Assembly: GCF_028864635.1 (NCBI RefSeq)
Contig: NZ_CP104850.1
Coordinates: 1,060,001 to 1,124,000, forward strand
Direction: 5' to 3'
DNA from: Cloacibacterium sp. TD35
GTDB taxonomy: Bacteria; Bacteroidota; Bacteroidia; Flavobacteriales; Weeksellaceae
DNA length: 64,000 nucleotides
The notes under the pieces are model-generated. The model was not told the origin of the DNA. It made no database searches and saw nothing but the letters and a program-made list of their open reading frames with translations. The first letter of the stretch is position 1. Each line of letters begins with the position of its first letter. Below, piece after piece: positions 32,512-40,683 of the stretch. The position numbers were made by a program, and so were the translations under genes.

Positions 32512-34173
32512 ATGAAATATATATTCGGACTTCCTAAAAAAATAGTTTTTGGTGCAGCGGCAACTTTTCTATTAAGTTTTGCAAGTGCACAAACAGTGTC
32601 AGAAGGGATTAATAATTTAGATAGCCATAAATATGCTAAGGCTAAAGAAATTTTTAATCAAATGATTGCCAAGTCACCTTCTGCAGAAAACTATTATTAT
32701 TTAGGATACTCATATTTAAGTCAGTTTGAACCCAATTTTGAACTAGCTAAAGAAAATTTCGATAAAGGTTTAGCAATTGATTCTAAAAGCTATCTTAATA
32801 AAATTGGTCTTGCTACCATTAAATTAGGTAAAGGTCAAAAAGCTTCGGCACTTACTGAGCTTACTCAGGTTGCAAAAGAGTCTAAAGAAAAAGACGCAGA
32901 AGTTCTTTACAGAATCGGAGAAGCTCTTACCATGTTCGAAAATAATAATGATCCAGCTTTAGCCATTACTTATATTAATAAAGCAATTGAAAAAGCTCAG
33001 AAATATGGTGTTCCTGCTTATTATTACTACACTTTAGGAGATGCATATAGATTAACTAGAGATCCAGGAAATGCAATGACTGCTTACGATAGAGCATCTG
33101 AAGTAGCTAAAAATAAAGCATCTGTTTTTTACAGAATGGCTACATTATGGATGGCTGCTAAACAATATAAAAAAGCAGAAGAAAATATTGCAAAAGCAAT
33201 CAATACAGATGCAACCTATGCTCCTGCTTACAAAGCTCAAGCTCAATATAACAAAATTTTCCAAAGACACGAGGAAACTACACAGAGTTTGATTAATTAT
33301 ACGAAGTATGCAGACGAAGATCCAAGTACAGCATTAGAAATTGCTAAATTATACTTTATTAATAGTGACTTTGCAGAATCTAAAGCGACTTTGGATAAAG
33401 TTTTTGACAAAGTAAATGATCCTATTAAATATAAATTAAGAGCTTATTTACAGTATAATGAAAATGATTTTGCAAACGCTAAAGCTAATCTAGAAACTTA
33501 TTATGCAAAAGTTGAGCAATCTAGAATCATTCCGAGTGATGCTGGTTTAGAAGCGGTAATTTATGCAGGATTAGCATCTAAAGAAGCTGATGCTACTGTA
33601 AAAGCTTCTTTAATGCAGAAAGCAAACGAAAAATTAGCCGTAGTAAAAGCTGCTAAAGATGATACTTTAGATTGGAATTCAGAATTCGCGAAAGCATCAA
33701 GTGGTGCTGCAGAGCTTCAAGCAAAAGCAGACGCAGGTCCTTCTAATGATAACATCGTGGCACTAAAAAAACAAGTAGCTGCTAATAAAGAAGATACTAC
33801 TGCATTGTTTAATTTAGCAATGGCTTATCAAGAAGTAAGCAATTGGAATGGAGCTGCTCTAGCTTGGCAGAAAATGAATGATCTTCTCCCAACATGGGAA
33901 CCCGCTTATTACAGCAAAGGTTATGCATTACAACAAGCTGGGTATAAAGAACTAGCTGCTGTAGCTTTCCAGAAATATATAGATATAGCTTTGACTAAAA
34001 CTCCTGCGGAGCAACAGGCTTTACACGAAACATTGTTCGGTGCTTACTATTCTGTAGCTTACTTGTTACATACTACTGATAAGGTAAAAGCAAATGAAGC
34101 TTTACAAAAGGCACTTGCGATGAAACCAAACGATCATAATTCACTTCTTTTACAAAAAGAATTAATGAAATAA
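32512..34173 (+). CDS. Exported tetratricopeptide repeat protein
   Basis: This 553-residue protein starts at the ATG at 32512, where a signal peptide (MKYIFGLPKKIVFGAAATFLL and onward to AQTVSEG) begins; a TTG at 32452 would add 20 polar residues. The rest is a chain of helical repeats with TPR spacing, for example around residues 30-100, 150-260 and 440-540. Such proteins act as periplasmic scaffolds. It follows the PstS-like gene by 93 bases and ends in a strong terminator. Partners are unknown. Confidence 0.8.
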   Translation: MKYIFGLPKKIVFGAAATFLLSFASAQTVSEGINNLDSHKYAKAKEIFNQMIAKSPSAENYYYLGYSYLSQFEPNFELAKENFDKGLAIDSKSYLNKIGLATIKLGKGQKASALTELTQVAKESKEKDAEVLYRIGEALTMFENNNDPALAITYINKAIEKAQKYGVPAYYYYTLGDAYRLTRDPGNAMTAYDRASEVAKNKASVFYRMATLWMAAKQYKKAEENIAKAINTDATYAPAYKAQAQYNKIFQRHEETTQSLINYTKYADEDPSTALEIAKLYFINSDFAESKATLDKVFDKVNDPIKYKLRAYLQYNENDFANAKANLETYYAKVEQSRIIPSDAGLEAVIYAGLASKEADATVKASLMQKANEKLAVVKAAKDDTLDWNSEFAKASSGAAELQAKADAGPSNDNIVALKKQVAANKEDTTALFNLAMAYQEVSNWNGAALAWQKMNDLLPTWEPAYYSKGYALQQAGYKELAAVAFQKYIDIALTKTPAEQQALHETLFGAYYSVAYLLHTTDKVKANEALQKALAMKPNDHNSLLLQKELMK

Positions 34174-34176
34174 AAC

Positions 34177-34206
34177 AAAAAGCTTCTCAATCGAGAAGCT
34201 TTTTTA
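34177..34206 (+). terminator. Terminator after the TPR gene
   Basis: AAAAAGCTTCTC and GAGAAGCTTTTT form a 12-base stem with the loop AATC, followed by further T. Confidence 0.85.
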
Positions 34207-34251
34207 ATTTTAAATTTTTAATTTTAATTTTAATTTCTGTATTTTTGGCCC

Positions 34252-34971
34252 ATGAAAGTAGATATTTTAGCAATAGGAGCACATCCAGATGATGTAGAGT
34301 TAGGCTGCGGAGGGACTATAGCAAAATTAATTTCCGAAGGGAAAAAAGTAGCCATCATAGACCTTACCGAAGGCGAATTGGGAACTAGAGGAACGAATGA
34401 AACCAGAGCACAAGAAGCTGCTGCAGCATCCGAAATTTTGGGAATTTCTGCTAGAGAAAATCTTAAAATGAAAGATGGTTTTATCATCAATTCACAAGAA
34501 TATCAGTTTAGAATTATAGAAATGATTAGGAAATACCAACCTGAAATCGTGCTTTGTAATGCGATTGACGACAGGCATCCTGATCATGCAAAAGCCGCAA
34601 AATTAGTTTCAGATGCTTGTTTTTTATCTGGATTGATTAAAATAGAGACCGAATTAAATGGTGAATCCCAAAAATTTTGGAGGCCAAAACAGGTTTTTCA
34701 TTACATTCAGTGGAAAAATATTGAACCAGATTTTGTGATGGATATTTCTGGATTTTTAGACAAAAAAATAGAGGCTTGTTTGGCTTATAAAACTCAGTTT
34801 TATGACCCAACTTCCACAGAACCAATGACTCCCATCGCAACCAAAGATTTTTTAGAAAGTCTTACTTACAGAGCGCAAGATTTAGGGAGATTAAGTGGAG
34901 TAGATTATGCAGAAGGTTTCACAACTGAAAAGTTATTAGCATTTAAAAATTTTGAAGGAATTATTTGTTAA
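34252..34971 (+). CDS. bshB1: Bacillithiol biosynthesis deacetylase BshB1
   Basis: This 239-residue zinc enzyme removes the acetyl group from N-acetylglucosaminyl-malate in bacillithiol synthesis. The metal-binding motif AHPDDVELGCGG (about residues 9-20) and the DDRHPDHAKAA segment (about 106-116) are typical of the LmbE/PIG-L family and of BshB1 in Flavobacteria. The other bacillithiol genes are not in the window. It stands alone after the TPR terminator. Confidence 0.9.
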   Translation: MKVDILAIGAHPDDVELGCGGTIAKLISEGKKVAIIDLTEGELGTRGTNETRAQEAAAASEILGISARENLKMKDGFIINSQEYQFRIIEMIRKYQPEIVLCNAIDDRHPDHAKAAKLVSDACFLSGLIKIETELNGESQKFWRPKQVFHYIQWKNIEPDFVMDISGFLDKKIEACLAYKTQFYDPTSTEPMTPIATKDFLESLTYRAQDLGRLSGVDYAEGFTTEKLLAFKNFEGIIC

Positions 34972-34988
34972 TTGTTTTAAAAATTTTA

Positions 34989-34996
34989 TATATTTG
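34989..34996 (+). promoter_or_regulatory. -7 box for the tRNA-His gene
   Basis: TATATTTG exactly matches TAnnTTTG 13 bases before the tRNA. A TTTG lies at 34964-34967, 21 bases upstream, near the usual -33 distance. Confidence 0.6.
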
Positions 34997-35009
34997 CACA
35001 CGCAAAAAC

Positions 35010-35084
<75 letters not shown>

Positions 35085-35092
35085 CAAAAAAT

Positions 35093-35118
35093 AGCATCCA
35101 AATTTTGGATGCTTTTTT
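35093..35118 (+). terminator. Terminator after tRNA-His
   Basis: AGCATCCAAA and TTTGGATGCT form a stem followed by T; it also lies at the end of the converging dtd gene. Confidence 0.8.
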
Positions 35119-35140
35119 ATTTTATAAGTTTCTTGGGATT

Positions 35141-35590
35141 TTATACTTTGGTGATGCTGTCTAGAACCAGAGTTACAGGGCCATCATTCAGTAAAGATAC
35201 TTTCATATCTGCCCCGAATATTCCGCTTTCTATTTTTAATCCAGATTTAGCAATTTCAGATTTAAAATATTCAAATAGAGGAATGGCTTTTTCTGGTTTA
35301 GCTGCTTTTATATATGAAGGTCTATTGCCTTTTTTGTAATCAGAGATTAAAGTAAACTGGCTGATACATAAAATCTCTCCAGCTACATCTTTTACAGAAA
35401 GGTTCATTTTTCCTTCAGTATCTGAAAAAATTCTTAAGTCTACCACTTTTTTAATTAACCAATTGGCATCTTCTTGAGTGTCATTTTCATCTACACCGAT
35501 GAGAAGGAGCAATCCTTGAGAAATTTCTCCTACAATTTTTCCTTCTAATGCTACAGATGCCTCTTTTACACGTTGAACTACTATTTTCAT
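35141..35590 (-). CDS. dtd: D-aminoacyl-tRNA deacylase
   Basis: This 149-residue enzyme removes D-amino acids and glycine wrongly attached to tRNA. The start MKIVVQRVKEASV, the segment SQFTLISDYKKGNRPSY (about residues 79-95) and the C-terminal NDGPVTLVLDS (the Gly-cisPro-type catalytic loop region) are family hallmarks. Length is normal. It converges on the tRNA-His gene. Confidence 0.95.
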   Translation of the reverse strand: MKIVVQRVKEASVALEGKIVGEISQGLLLLIGVDENDTQEDANWLIKKVVDLRIFSDTEGKMNLSVKDVAGEILCISQFTLISDYKKGNRPSYIKAAKPEKAIPLFEYFKSEIAKSGLKIESGIFGADMKVSLLNDGPVTLVLDSITKV

Positions 35591-35599
35591 GCCTCTAAA

Positions 35600-36052
35600 T
35601 TAATTATAAATATTTAAAATATTGGAAGTAGAATTATAATTATAATAATATTGTTTCAGGGGATATGGACTTATAGAAGCTGGTGCTCCAGAATTGAGAA
35701 ACCATTTCGCATTATCTTTTTTACAAATGACCAAGCTGCCATTTTCCACTTCTAATGTAGTGTCTGTGGATGGACAAATGTGGGGTGCGTTTCTATCGTA
35801 AATTTTGAAACCATCATTGGTTCTATAAACTATTAAGCCCCTGGTTCCAGATTGCTGTTCTGAGACGTAGATCCAGCCTCCAATATTGTTAAGAGGATAA
35901 TAAGAAGGTAGGCTTAAATTGAGTTGAACAGAAATAAATTGGTTAGGAAAACAACTGGTAGTTTCTTCTCTGTTGGAACAAGAGTTGAGTGTTTTTAATG
36001 CGCTGAAAGCCAGTGAAATTGGGATAATTATTTTTAAAAGGGTTGGTTTCAT
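35600..36052 (-). CDS. Rieske-fold-like lipoprotein without cluster ligands
   Basis: This 150-residue protein starts at the ATG at 36052 (an ATG at 36067 would add five residues and overlap the greA promoter box). The lipoprotein signal ends in LKTLNSC. The C-terminal part, with IYDRNAPHICPSTDTTLEVENG and a later CKKDNAKWFL, resembles flavobacterial proteins of the Rieske fold, but the CxH and CxxH pairs needed for a 2Fe-2S cluster are not seen. It is 9 bases downstream of... the dtd start side, and probably forms a leftward pair with dtd. Function unknown. Confidence 0.6.
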   Translation of the reverse strand: MKPTLLKIIIPISLAFSALKTLNSCSNREETTSCFPNQFISVQLNLSLPSYYPLNNIGGWIYVSEQQSGTRGLIVYRTNDGFKIYDRNAPHICPSTDTTLEVENGSLVICKKDNAKWFLNSGAPASISPYPLKQYYYNYNSTSNILNIYN

Positions 36053-36066
36053 ATTAAAATTAATCA

Positions 36067-36074
36067 TATCTTTG
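36067..36074 (+). promoter_or_regulatory. Candidate -7 box for greA
   Basis: TATCTTTG exactly matches TAnnTTTG, 80 bases before the greA ATG, predicting a leader of about 75 bases that contains the hairpin at 36100-36115. Confidence 0.45.
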
Positions 36075-36099
36075 TAACTCGAATTTTTAATGAATATTG

Positions 36100-36125
36100 T
36101 CCGGCAAAGGTCGGATTATTTTTTT
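36100..36125 (+). terminator. Terminator-like hairpin in the greA leader
   Basis: TCCGGC and GTCGGA pair (one G:U) around the loop AAAG and are followed by TTATTTTTTT. It lies between the candidate promoter and greA, so it would end transcription early unless it is bypassed. Confidence 0.5.
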
Positions 36126-36154
36126 ATATTAACATTAACGCAAAATAACCAGAT

Positions 36155-36634
36155 ATGAGTAAATTAATGAATTATGTAACCAAAGAAGGTTTGGAAAAAA
36201 TGAAGGCAGAGTTAGAACAACTCGAAAGCATAGAAAGGCCTAAAATTACTCAACAAATTGCAGAAGCAAGAGATAAAGGAGACTTATCTGAAAATGCAGA
36301 ATATGACGCAGCAAAAGAAGCGCAAGGCTTGCTAGAAATGAAAATCTCTAAAATTAAAGATATTATTGCAAATTCTAAAGTGATTGACGAAAGCCAACTG
36401 GACACTTCTAAAGTTTCTATACTTTGTACCGTTCGTCTTAAAAATAATGCAACCAAACAAGAACAAAAATTTACGCTTGTTCCAGATAATGAATCTGATA
36501 TTAAAGCAGGAAAAATTTCTGTAAATACTCCTATTGCAAAAGGATTGCTAGGTAAAGCTGTAGGCGAAACAGCGGAGATTGTATTACCAAACGGTAATAA
36601 ACTTTCTTTTGAAGTTTTAGAAATTTCATTGTAA
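36155..36634 (+). CDS. greA: Transcription elongation factor GreA
   Basis: This 159-residue protein rescues stalled RNA polymerase by stimulating transcript cleavage. The N-terminal coiled coil (about 5-80) includes ARDKGDLSENAEYDAAKE, whose acidic tip (Asp and Glu) reaches the polymerase active centre, and the C-terminal FKBP-like domain (about 85-159) includes PIAKGLLGKAVGE. Length is normal. A terminator-like hairpin in its leader suggests attenuation. The HIT gene follows after 26 bases. Confidence 0.96.
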   Translation: MSKLMNYVTKEGLEKMKAELEQLESIERPKITQQIAEARDKGDLSENAEYDAAKEAQGLLEMKISKIKDIIANSKVIDESQLDTSKVSILCTVRLKNNATKQEQKFTLVPDNESDIKAGKISVNTPIAKGLLGKAVGETAEIVLPNGNKLSFEVLEISL

Positions 36635-36660
36635 TTTTAATCTTTAAAAAATTACAAATT

Positions 36661-37050
36661 ATGAGTTCTATATTCACCAAAATTGTAAACGGAGAAATCC
36701 CGTGCTACAAAATCGCTGAAGACGAAAATTATTTAGCTTTCTTAGATGCAATGCCATTAGCAAAAGGTCATACTTTAGTGATTCCAAAGAAACAAGTAGA
36801 CTTAATTTTTGATTTAGAATCAGAAGAATTTAAAAATCTTTGGGGATTCGCTCAACAAGTAGCTAAAAAAGTTGGAGCATCGATGCCATGTGTAAGAGTC
36901 GGGGTGGCAGTGATAGGATTAGAAGTTCCTCACGCACACATCCATTTGGTTCCCATGAATACCATGCAAGACCTTAATTTTGGAAACAAAAGACTGAAAC
37001 TTTCACCAGAAGAATATCAAGAAATTCAAAATAAAATAATTAACTCTTAA
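36661..37050 (+). CDS. HIT family nucleotide hydrolase
   Basis: This 129-residue protein has the histidine triad HAHIHLVPM (about residues 100-108) and the family start IFTKIVNGEIPCYKIAED. HIT proteins of this branch hydrolyse adenosine phosphoramidates or dinucleotides. It probably shares a transcript with greA and is followed by a terminator. Confidence 0.92.
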   Translation: MSSIFTKIVNGEIPCYKIAEDENYLAFLDAMPLAKGHTLVIPKKQVDLIFDLESEEFKNLWGFAQQVAKKVGASMPCVRVGVAVIGLEVPHAHIHLVPMNTMQDLNFGNKRLKLSPEEYQEIQNKIINS

Positions 37051-37058
37051 AATATATT

Positions 37059-37090
37059 AACTCAAATTTCATAGCGAAGTTTGAGTTTTT
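37059..37090 (+). terminator. Terminator between the HIT gene and clpX
   Basis: AACTCAAATTTC pairs with GAAGTTTGAGTT (one G:U) around the loop ATAGC and is followed by six T. clpX starts only about 16 bases later, so its promoter should lie inside or before this element, or the terminator is leaky. Confidence 0.8.
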
Positions 37091-37105
37091 TCAAAAATAA
37101 AAAGA

Positions 37106-38290
37106 ATGAATCCTAATCAATGCTCATTTTGCGGAAGAAAAAAATCTGAAGTGGAAATTTTAATCTCAGGACAAAATGGATTTATCTGTGAAAACTGCGT
37201 AGAACAAGCGCATGCTATCGTAAAAGAAAGTGTACATGAAGATGAGTTTTCGCCAGCTACCTCGATTGAAGAGCTTAAAAAACCTAGGGAAATTAAAGAA
37301 TTTCTAGACGAATATGTTATTGGTCAAGATCAAGCCAAAAAACAATTATCAATAGCGGTTTATAATCATTATAAAAGACTTCTTCATAATAAAGACGAAA
37401 ATAAATCTGTAGAGATTGAGAAGTCTAATATTATTATGGTGGGCGAAACAGGAACAGGTAAAACACTTTTAGCGAAAACCATTGCTAAGCAATTAAACGT
37501 TCCGTTTTGTATTGTAGATGCTACCATTTTAACAGAAGCTGGTTACGTAGGAGAAGATGTAGAAAGTATTTTGTCTAGACTTCTCATGGTGGCAGATTAT
37601 GATGTGGAAAAGGCGGAAAAAGGAATTGTTTTTATTGATGAAATTGATAAAATTGCTAGAAAATCAGACAATCCGAGTATTACCAGAGATGTTTCTGGTG
37701 AGGGGGTTCAGCAAGGTTTATTGAAACTTCTAGAAGGTAGTATTGTAAATGTTCCGCCACAAGGAGGAAGGAAACATCCTGACCAAAAATACATTCAAGT
37801 CAATACTCAGAATATTTTATTTATTGCAGGTGGAGCTTTTGATGGGATTAAAGAAATCATTGAGAGAAGACTCAATAAGCAAGCGATAGGTTTCAGTACA
37901 GATAAACATTCTAAAGTAGAAGAAGAAAGCTATATTTTAGAAAAATTAAATGCTACAGATTTAAGAAGTTTCGGGCTTATTCCAGAACTGTTAGGTAGAT
38001 TTCCTATTGTTACCCATTTGGATAAACTCACCAAAGAAACCATGCTTAGAATTCTTACAGAGCCCAAAAATTCTATTATCAATCAGTTTGTAGAATTATT
38101 TAGATTAGATGGAATAAAACTTTCATTTACTGAAGAAGCACTAGAAAAAATTGTAGATTATACTATTGATAAAGGCTTGGGTGCAAGAGGTCTTAGGGGG
38201 ACTACAGAGAAGGTTTTAGAGGATTATATGTATAAAATAGATGAAATAGATAAAAATTTACAAATAGATAATGAGGATATTATGATATAA
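37106..38290 (+). CDS. clpX: ATP-dependent Clp protease ATPase subunit ClpX
   Basis: This 394-residue AAA+ unfoldase feeds proteins to ClpP. The N-terminal zinc-binding domain has CSFCGRKK and CENC, the Walker A motif is GETGTGKT (about residues 113-120), Walker B is VFIDEIDK, and the IGF loop that docks on ClpP is at NKQAIGFST. clpP is not in the window. The length is a little below that of E. coli (424). Confidence 0.96.
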   Translation: MNPNQCSFCGRKKSEVEILISGQNGFICENCVEQAHAIVKESVHEDEFSPATSIEELKKPREIKEFLDEYVIGQDQAKKQLSIAVYNHYKRLLHNKDENKSVEIEKSNIIMVGETGTGKTLLAKTIAKQLNVPFCIVDATILTEAGYVGEDVESILSRLLMVADYDVEKAEKGIVFIDEIDKIARKSDNPSITRDVSGEGVQQGLLKLLEGSIVNVPPQGGRKHPDQKYIQVNTQNILFIAGGAFDGIKEIIERRLNKQAIGFSTDKHSKVEEESYILEKLNATDLRSFGLIPELLGRFPIVTHLDKLTKETMLRILTEPKNSIINQFVELFRLDGIKLSFTEEALEKIVDYTIDKGLGARGLRGTTEKVLEDYMYKIDEIDKNLQIDNEDIMI

Positions 38291-38314
38291 ATGCTTTTTT
38301 TTATATAAAATTAC

Positions 38315-38322
38315 TATATTTG
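38315..38322 (+). promoter_or_regulatory. Candidate -7 box for the surface protein gene
   Basis: TATATTTG exactly matches TAnnTTTG 41 bases before the ATG at 38364. A T-rich stretch lies where the -33 box would be. Confidence 0.5.
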
Positions 38323-38363
38323 TATATTCAAAGAGTTGTATAAATTCTTAAAAAAACACAAAA

Positions 38364-40406
38364 ATGAAAAAACAATTATTAACTGTTGGCTTTCTAGTCC
38401 TATTTATTGGCATAGGAAGTGCACAAGTACTAACTCATGTTGGTGCAGATGCTAAGTTGTATGTTGGAAGTGGCGCACTAGTTTATTCTGGTGGAGATTT
38501 CCAACTTAATTCTACTGTTGAAAAATCAGTTGAAAATAAAGGTAGTATAACGATAGTTGGGAATTACCTTAAAGGAGCTTCTGCTGGTGCTTCTGCAGAT
38601 GGAAAAGAATTTGTAAGCGTTTATACAGATGTTAATGACTATGGTCAAGTTCAAATTCTGGGTGGAGGAGCTCTTACAGATGCTAGAATGACTGTTCAAA
38701 GACCTGCCGCGTCATCATCTTATTTCAATGCTACTTTTCCTGTTGCTTTTCCCTATAAAGATAACGTAAAGTATTTTATGACGAGTTTTGGTAAAGCCGA
38801 AACCGACTTTAAGGGAGATTGTGCAATTGGAGCTAATTGTGGTCCTTCAATTTACAACATGACCCTTAGAAAATGGAATAATAACAAACTTGTAAACGAT
38901 GCCGTGCCATCAGGAGCTGCATTTGTTGCTGGGGATTATTATCTTGTAAACCTTAGAGATACTGGAATGCAGAATGCTATGACGGGTATTATCGGTTACA
39001 AGGGTTTGCCTTCTCCAGGCGAATATAATGCTACAGCTAAAGGTCTTATTAATGGTTACGAGGCTACATTTTCGGATTTAGATTATAATACCTGGAAAGA
39101 GTATGTAAATCAGTATAACGAAAAGTATAAAACCTACCTAGGAGACATCAGTTCAACTAGTAAAACTTATGCTAAAAATACCTACAGATTTGGAAATCCT
39201 TACACATCTAATCTAGATTTAAGTGCATTTGATGGCGCTAATGCTTGGCTTTTCATAAAAAATAATAGTGGTAATAGAACCATAAAGCAAGCTACTACTG
39301 ATTTAATGATAAAGGATTTTTATGTAAGCAAGAGAACTTCAAGCTATGGAATTACATGGAACCCAGTAAAAGGTTCAGAAGATAATAATACTTCAGGATC
39401 TTCTACTTACCACAAAGCAATGTTTGATGGAACACAATGGACAGGTGACGCTCAAGCGTTATTAATTAGACCATTTGAAACTTTCAATTTGAATTTTCCT
39501 TTAATTGATCCTAGTGCTACCAAACTAGGAAGTAGAATTATAGATATTGAAGTGAAATTTGGAGATAATCATAAAACTTATAGTTATAGCCCAAGTGGAA
39601 CAATAGGTTCAACACCAGTGCCTTATGGAAGAGTCTCTTCTGGAGCATTAAAAACAGAATCAACAGCTCAAAAATTAGCTTCAAATACTTATAATTTTTA
39701 TCAAGCAGGGATATTCCTAGTTAATAATGATAAAATTTTAGGTTCTCCTGCTTTCTTAGTTGGATCTAATTATAATACAGAGTCTGGAAGTGCTAGTACA
39801 AATACAAACGATGTATATGCTTTTGGAATAAATCCTGATACATCAGTAGCTTACAACAGTAAAAAAGATTTTAATACTTTTAATACTGATACTTATATTG
39901 GAAAACCTATGGGTATTGGATTTAATAATCTTGTTTTGGGTAATCAATATGAGCTTAGATTCAATCTTTATGAAGGGTCAATATTCAATGAGGTAAAAGA
40001 CTTATCAGCTGATAAATTTTATTTATTAGATAAAGAAAATCAAAAAGTTACTGAAATATCTGCAGCAAATTCTTATAAATTTGTGGTATCAAACAGTGAT
40101 TATAATTCTAGATTTGAGATTTATTGGAAATCTTATTCTCCTACGGGAACACTTGGTACAGATGTCGTTAAAAATGATAACAAATCTACATTTATTTACA
40201 GCGAAAATGCTCACAATAAAGTTAGATTTGAGAAATCTGGAAAAGCAGAATTGAGTATTTATGAAATGGGAGGAAAACTTATTACGAGTATTCCAAATGT
40301 TTCAACTACTAATGATTATATTTTACCGATAGATAATAATAGAGTATACGTAGTTATTGTTAAGTATAATGATGGAACCGTTAGAACGATAAAAACTATT
40401 AAATAA
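38364..40406 (+). CDS. Type IX-secreted surface protein with C-terminal sorting domain
   Basis: This 680-residue protein has a signal peptide (about 1-20, MKKQLLTVGFLVLFIGIGSAQ) and a C-terminal type A sorting domain (about 605-680) with VRFEKSGKAELSIYEMGGK and the closing DGTVRTIKTIK, which directs it through the type IX secretion system. The middle is beta-rich with many Asn, Ser and Gly and no domain I recognise. It is followed after 9 bases by a small proline-rich protein and then by a thioredoxin-like protein, probably as one unit with the small protein. A surface or extracellular role is likely. Confidence 0.8.
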   Translation: MKKQLLTVGFLVLFIGIGSAQVLTHVGADAKLYVGSGALVYSGGDFQLNSTVEKSVENKGSITIVGNYLKGASAGASADGKEFVSVYTDVNDYGQVQILGGGALTDARMTVQRPAASSSYFNATFPVAFPYKDNVKYFMTSFGKAETDFKGDCAIGANCGPSIYNMTLRKWNNNKLVNDAVPSGAAFVAGDYYLVNLRDTGMQNAMTGIIGYKGLPSPGEYNATAKGLINGYEATFSDLDYNTWKEYVNQYNEKYKTYLGDISSTSKTYAKNTYRFGNPYTSNLDLSAFDGANAWLFIKNNSGNRTIKQATTDLMIKDFYVSKRTSSYGITWNPVKGSEDNNTSGSSTYHKAMFDGTQWTGDAQALLIRPFETFNLNFPLIDPSATKLGSRIIDIEVKFGDNHKTYSYSPSGTIGSTPVPYGRVSSGALKTESTAQKLASNTYNFYQAGIFLVNNDKILGSPAFLVGSNYNTESGSASTNTNDVYAFGINPDTSVAYNSKKDFNTFNTDTYIGKPMGIGFNNLVLGNQYELRFNLYEGSIFNEVKDLSADKFYLLDKENQKVTEISAANSYKFVVSNSDYNSRFEIYWKSYSPTGTLGTDVVKNDNKSTFIYSENAHNKVRFEKSGKAELSIYEMGGKLITSIPNVSTTNDYILPIDNNRVYVVIVKYNDGTVRTIKTIK

Positions 40407-40415
40407 AAACATAAA

Positions 40416-40637
40416 ATGATGAAATTAATAAATAAATTTAAATATAAGTTTATGTTATTGTTGGCTTTGGCTTATAATGGTTTAAGTTACGGCCAATTGG
40501 AAGGTGGAGATCCACCACCACCAGAAGGAGATGGTGCGCCAGCAACACCTATCGATAATTACATTTTTGTATTATTTATAGTAGCATTATTTGTAATAAC
40601 ATATACATACCGAAGATTAAAAATTAAGAATATATAA
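40416..40637 (+). CDS. Small exported protein with a PID-helix-basic C-terminal signal
   Basis: This 73-residue protein has a signal peptide (about 1-26), a short proline/glycine-rich middle (GGDPPPPEGDG), then PIDNYI, a membrane helix and the basic tail YRRLKIKN. This motif-helix-basic plan resembles the sorting signals of exosortase or rhombosortase substrates; flavobacterial proteins with such a PID motif are, as I recall, called PID-CTERM in databases. It sits directly behind the type IX-secreted protein and before a terminator. Function unknown. Confidence 0.75.
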   Translation: MMKLINKFKYKFMLLLALAYNGLSYGQLEGGDPPPPEGDGAPATPIDNYIFVLFIVALFVITYTYRRLKIKNI

Positions 40638-40646
40638 AACTAAAAA

Positions 40647-40672
40647 AACTCACTAATAGTGAGTTTTTTTTT
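40647..40672 (+). terminator. Terminator after the small exported protein
   Basis: AACTCAC and GTGAGTT form a stem with the loop TAATA, followed by a T-run. Confidence 0.8.
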
Positions 40673-40683
40673 ATCTTTATTGC

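Noticed and set aside
36067-36125. Hairpin as the terminator of a rightward gene before greA
   Set aside because: The gene to the left runs leftward, and no rightward frame precedes the hairpin; a leader role is more likely.
40416-40637. Spurious small frame behind the surface protein
   Set aside because: It was kept as a gene because it has a signal peptide, a proline-rich linker, a membrane helix and its own downstream terminator.
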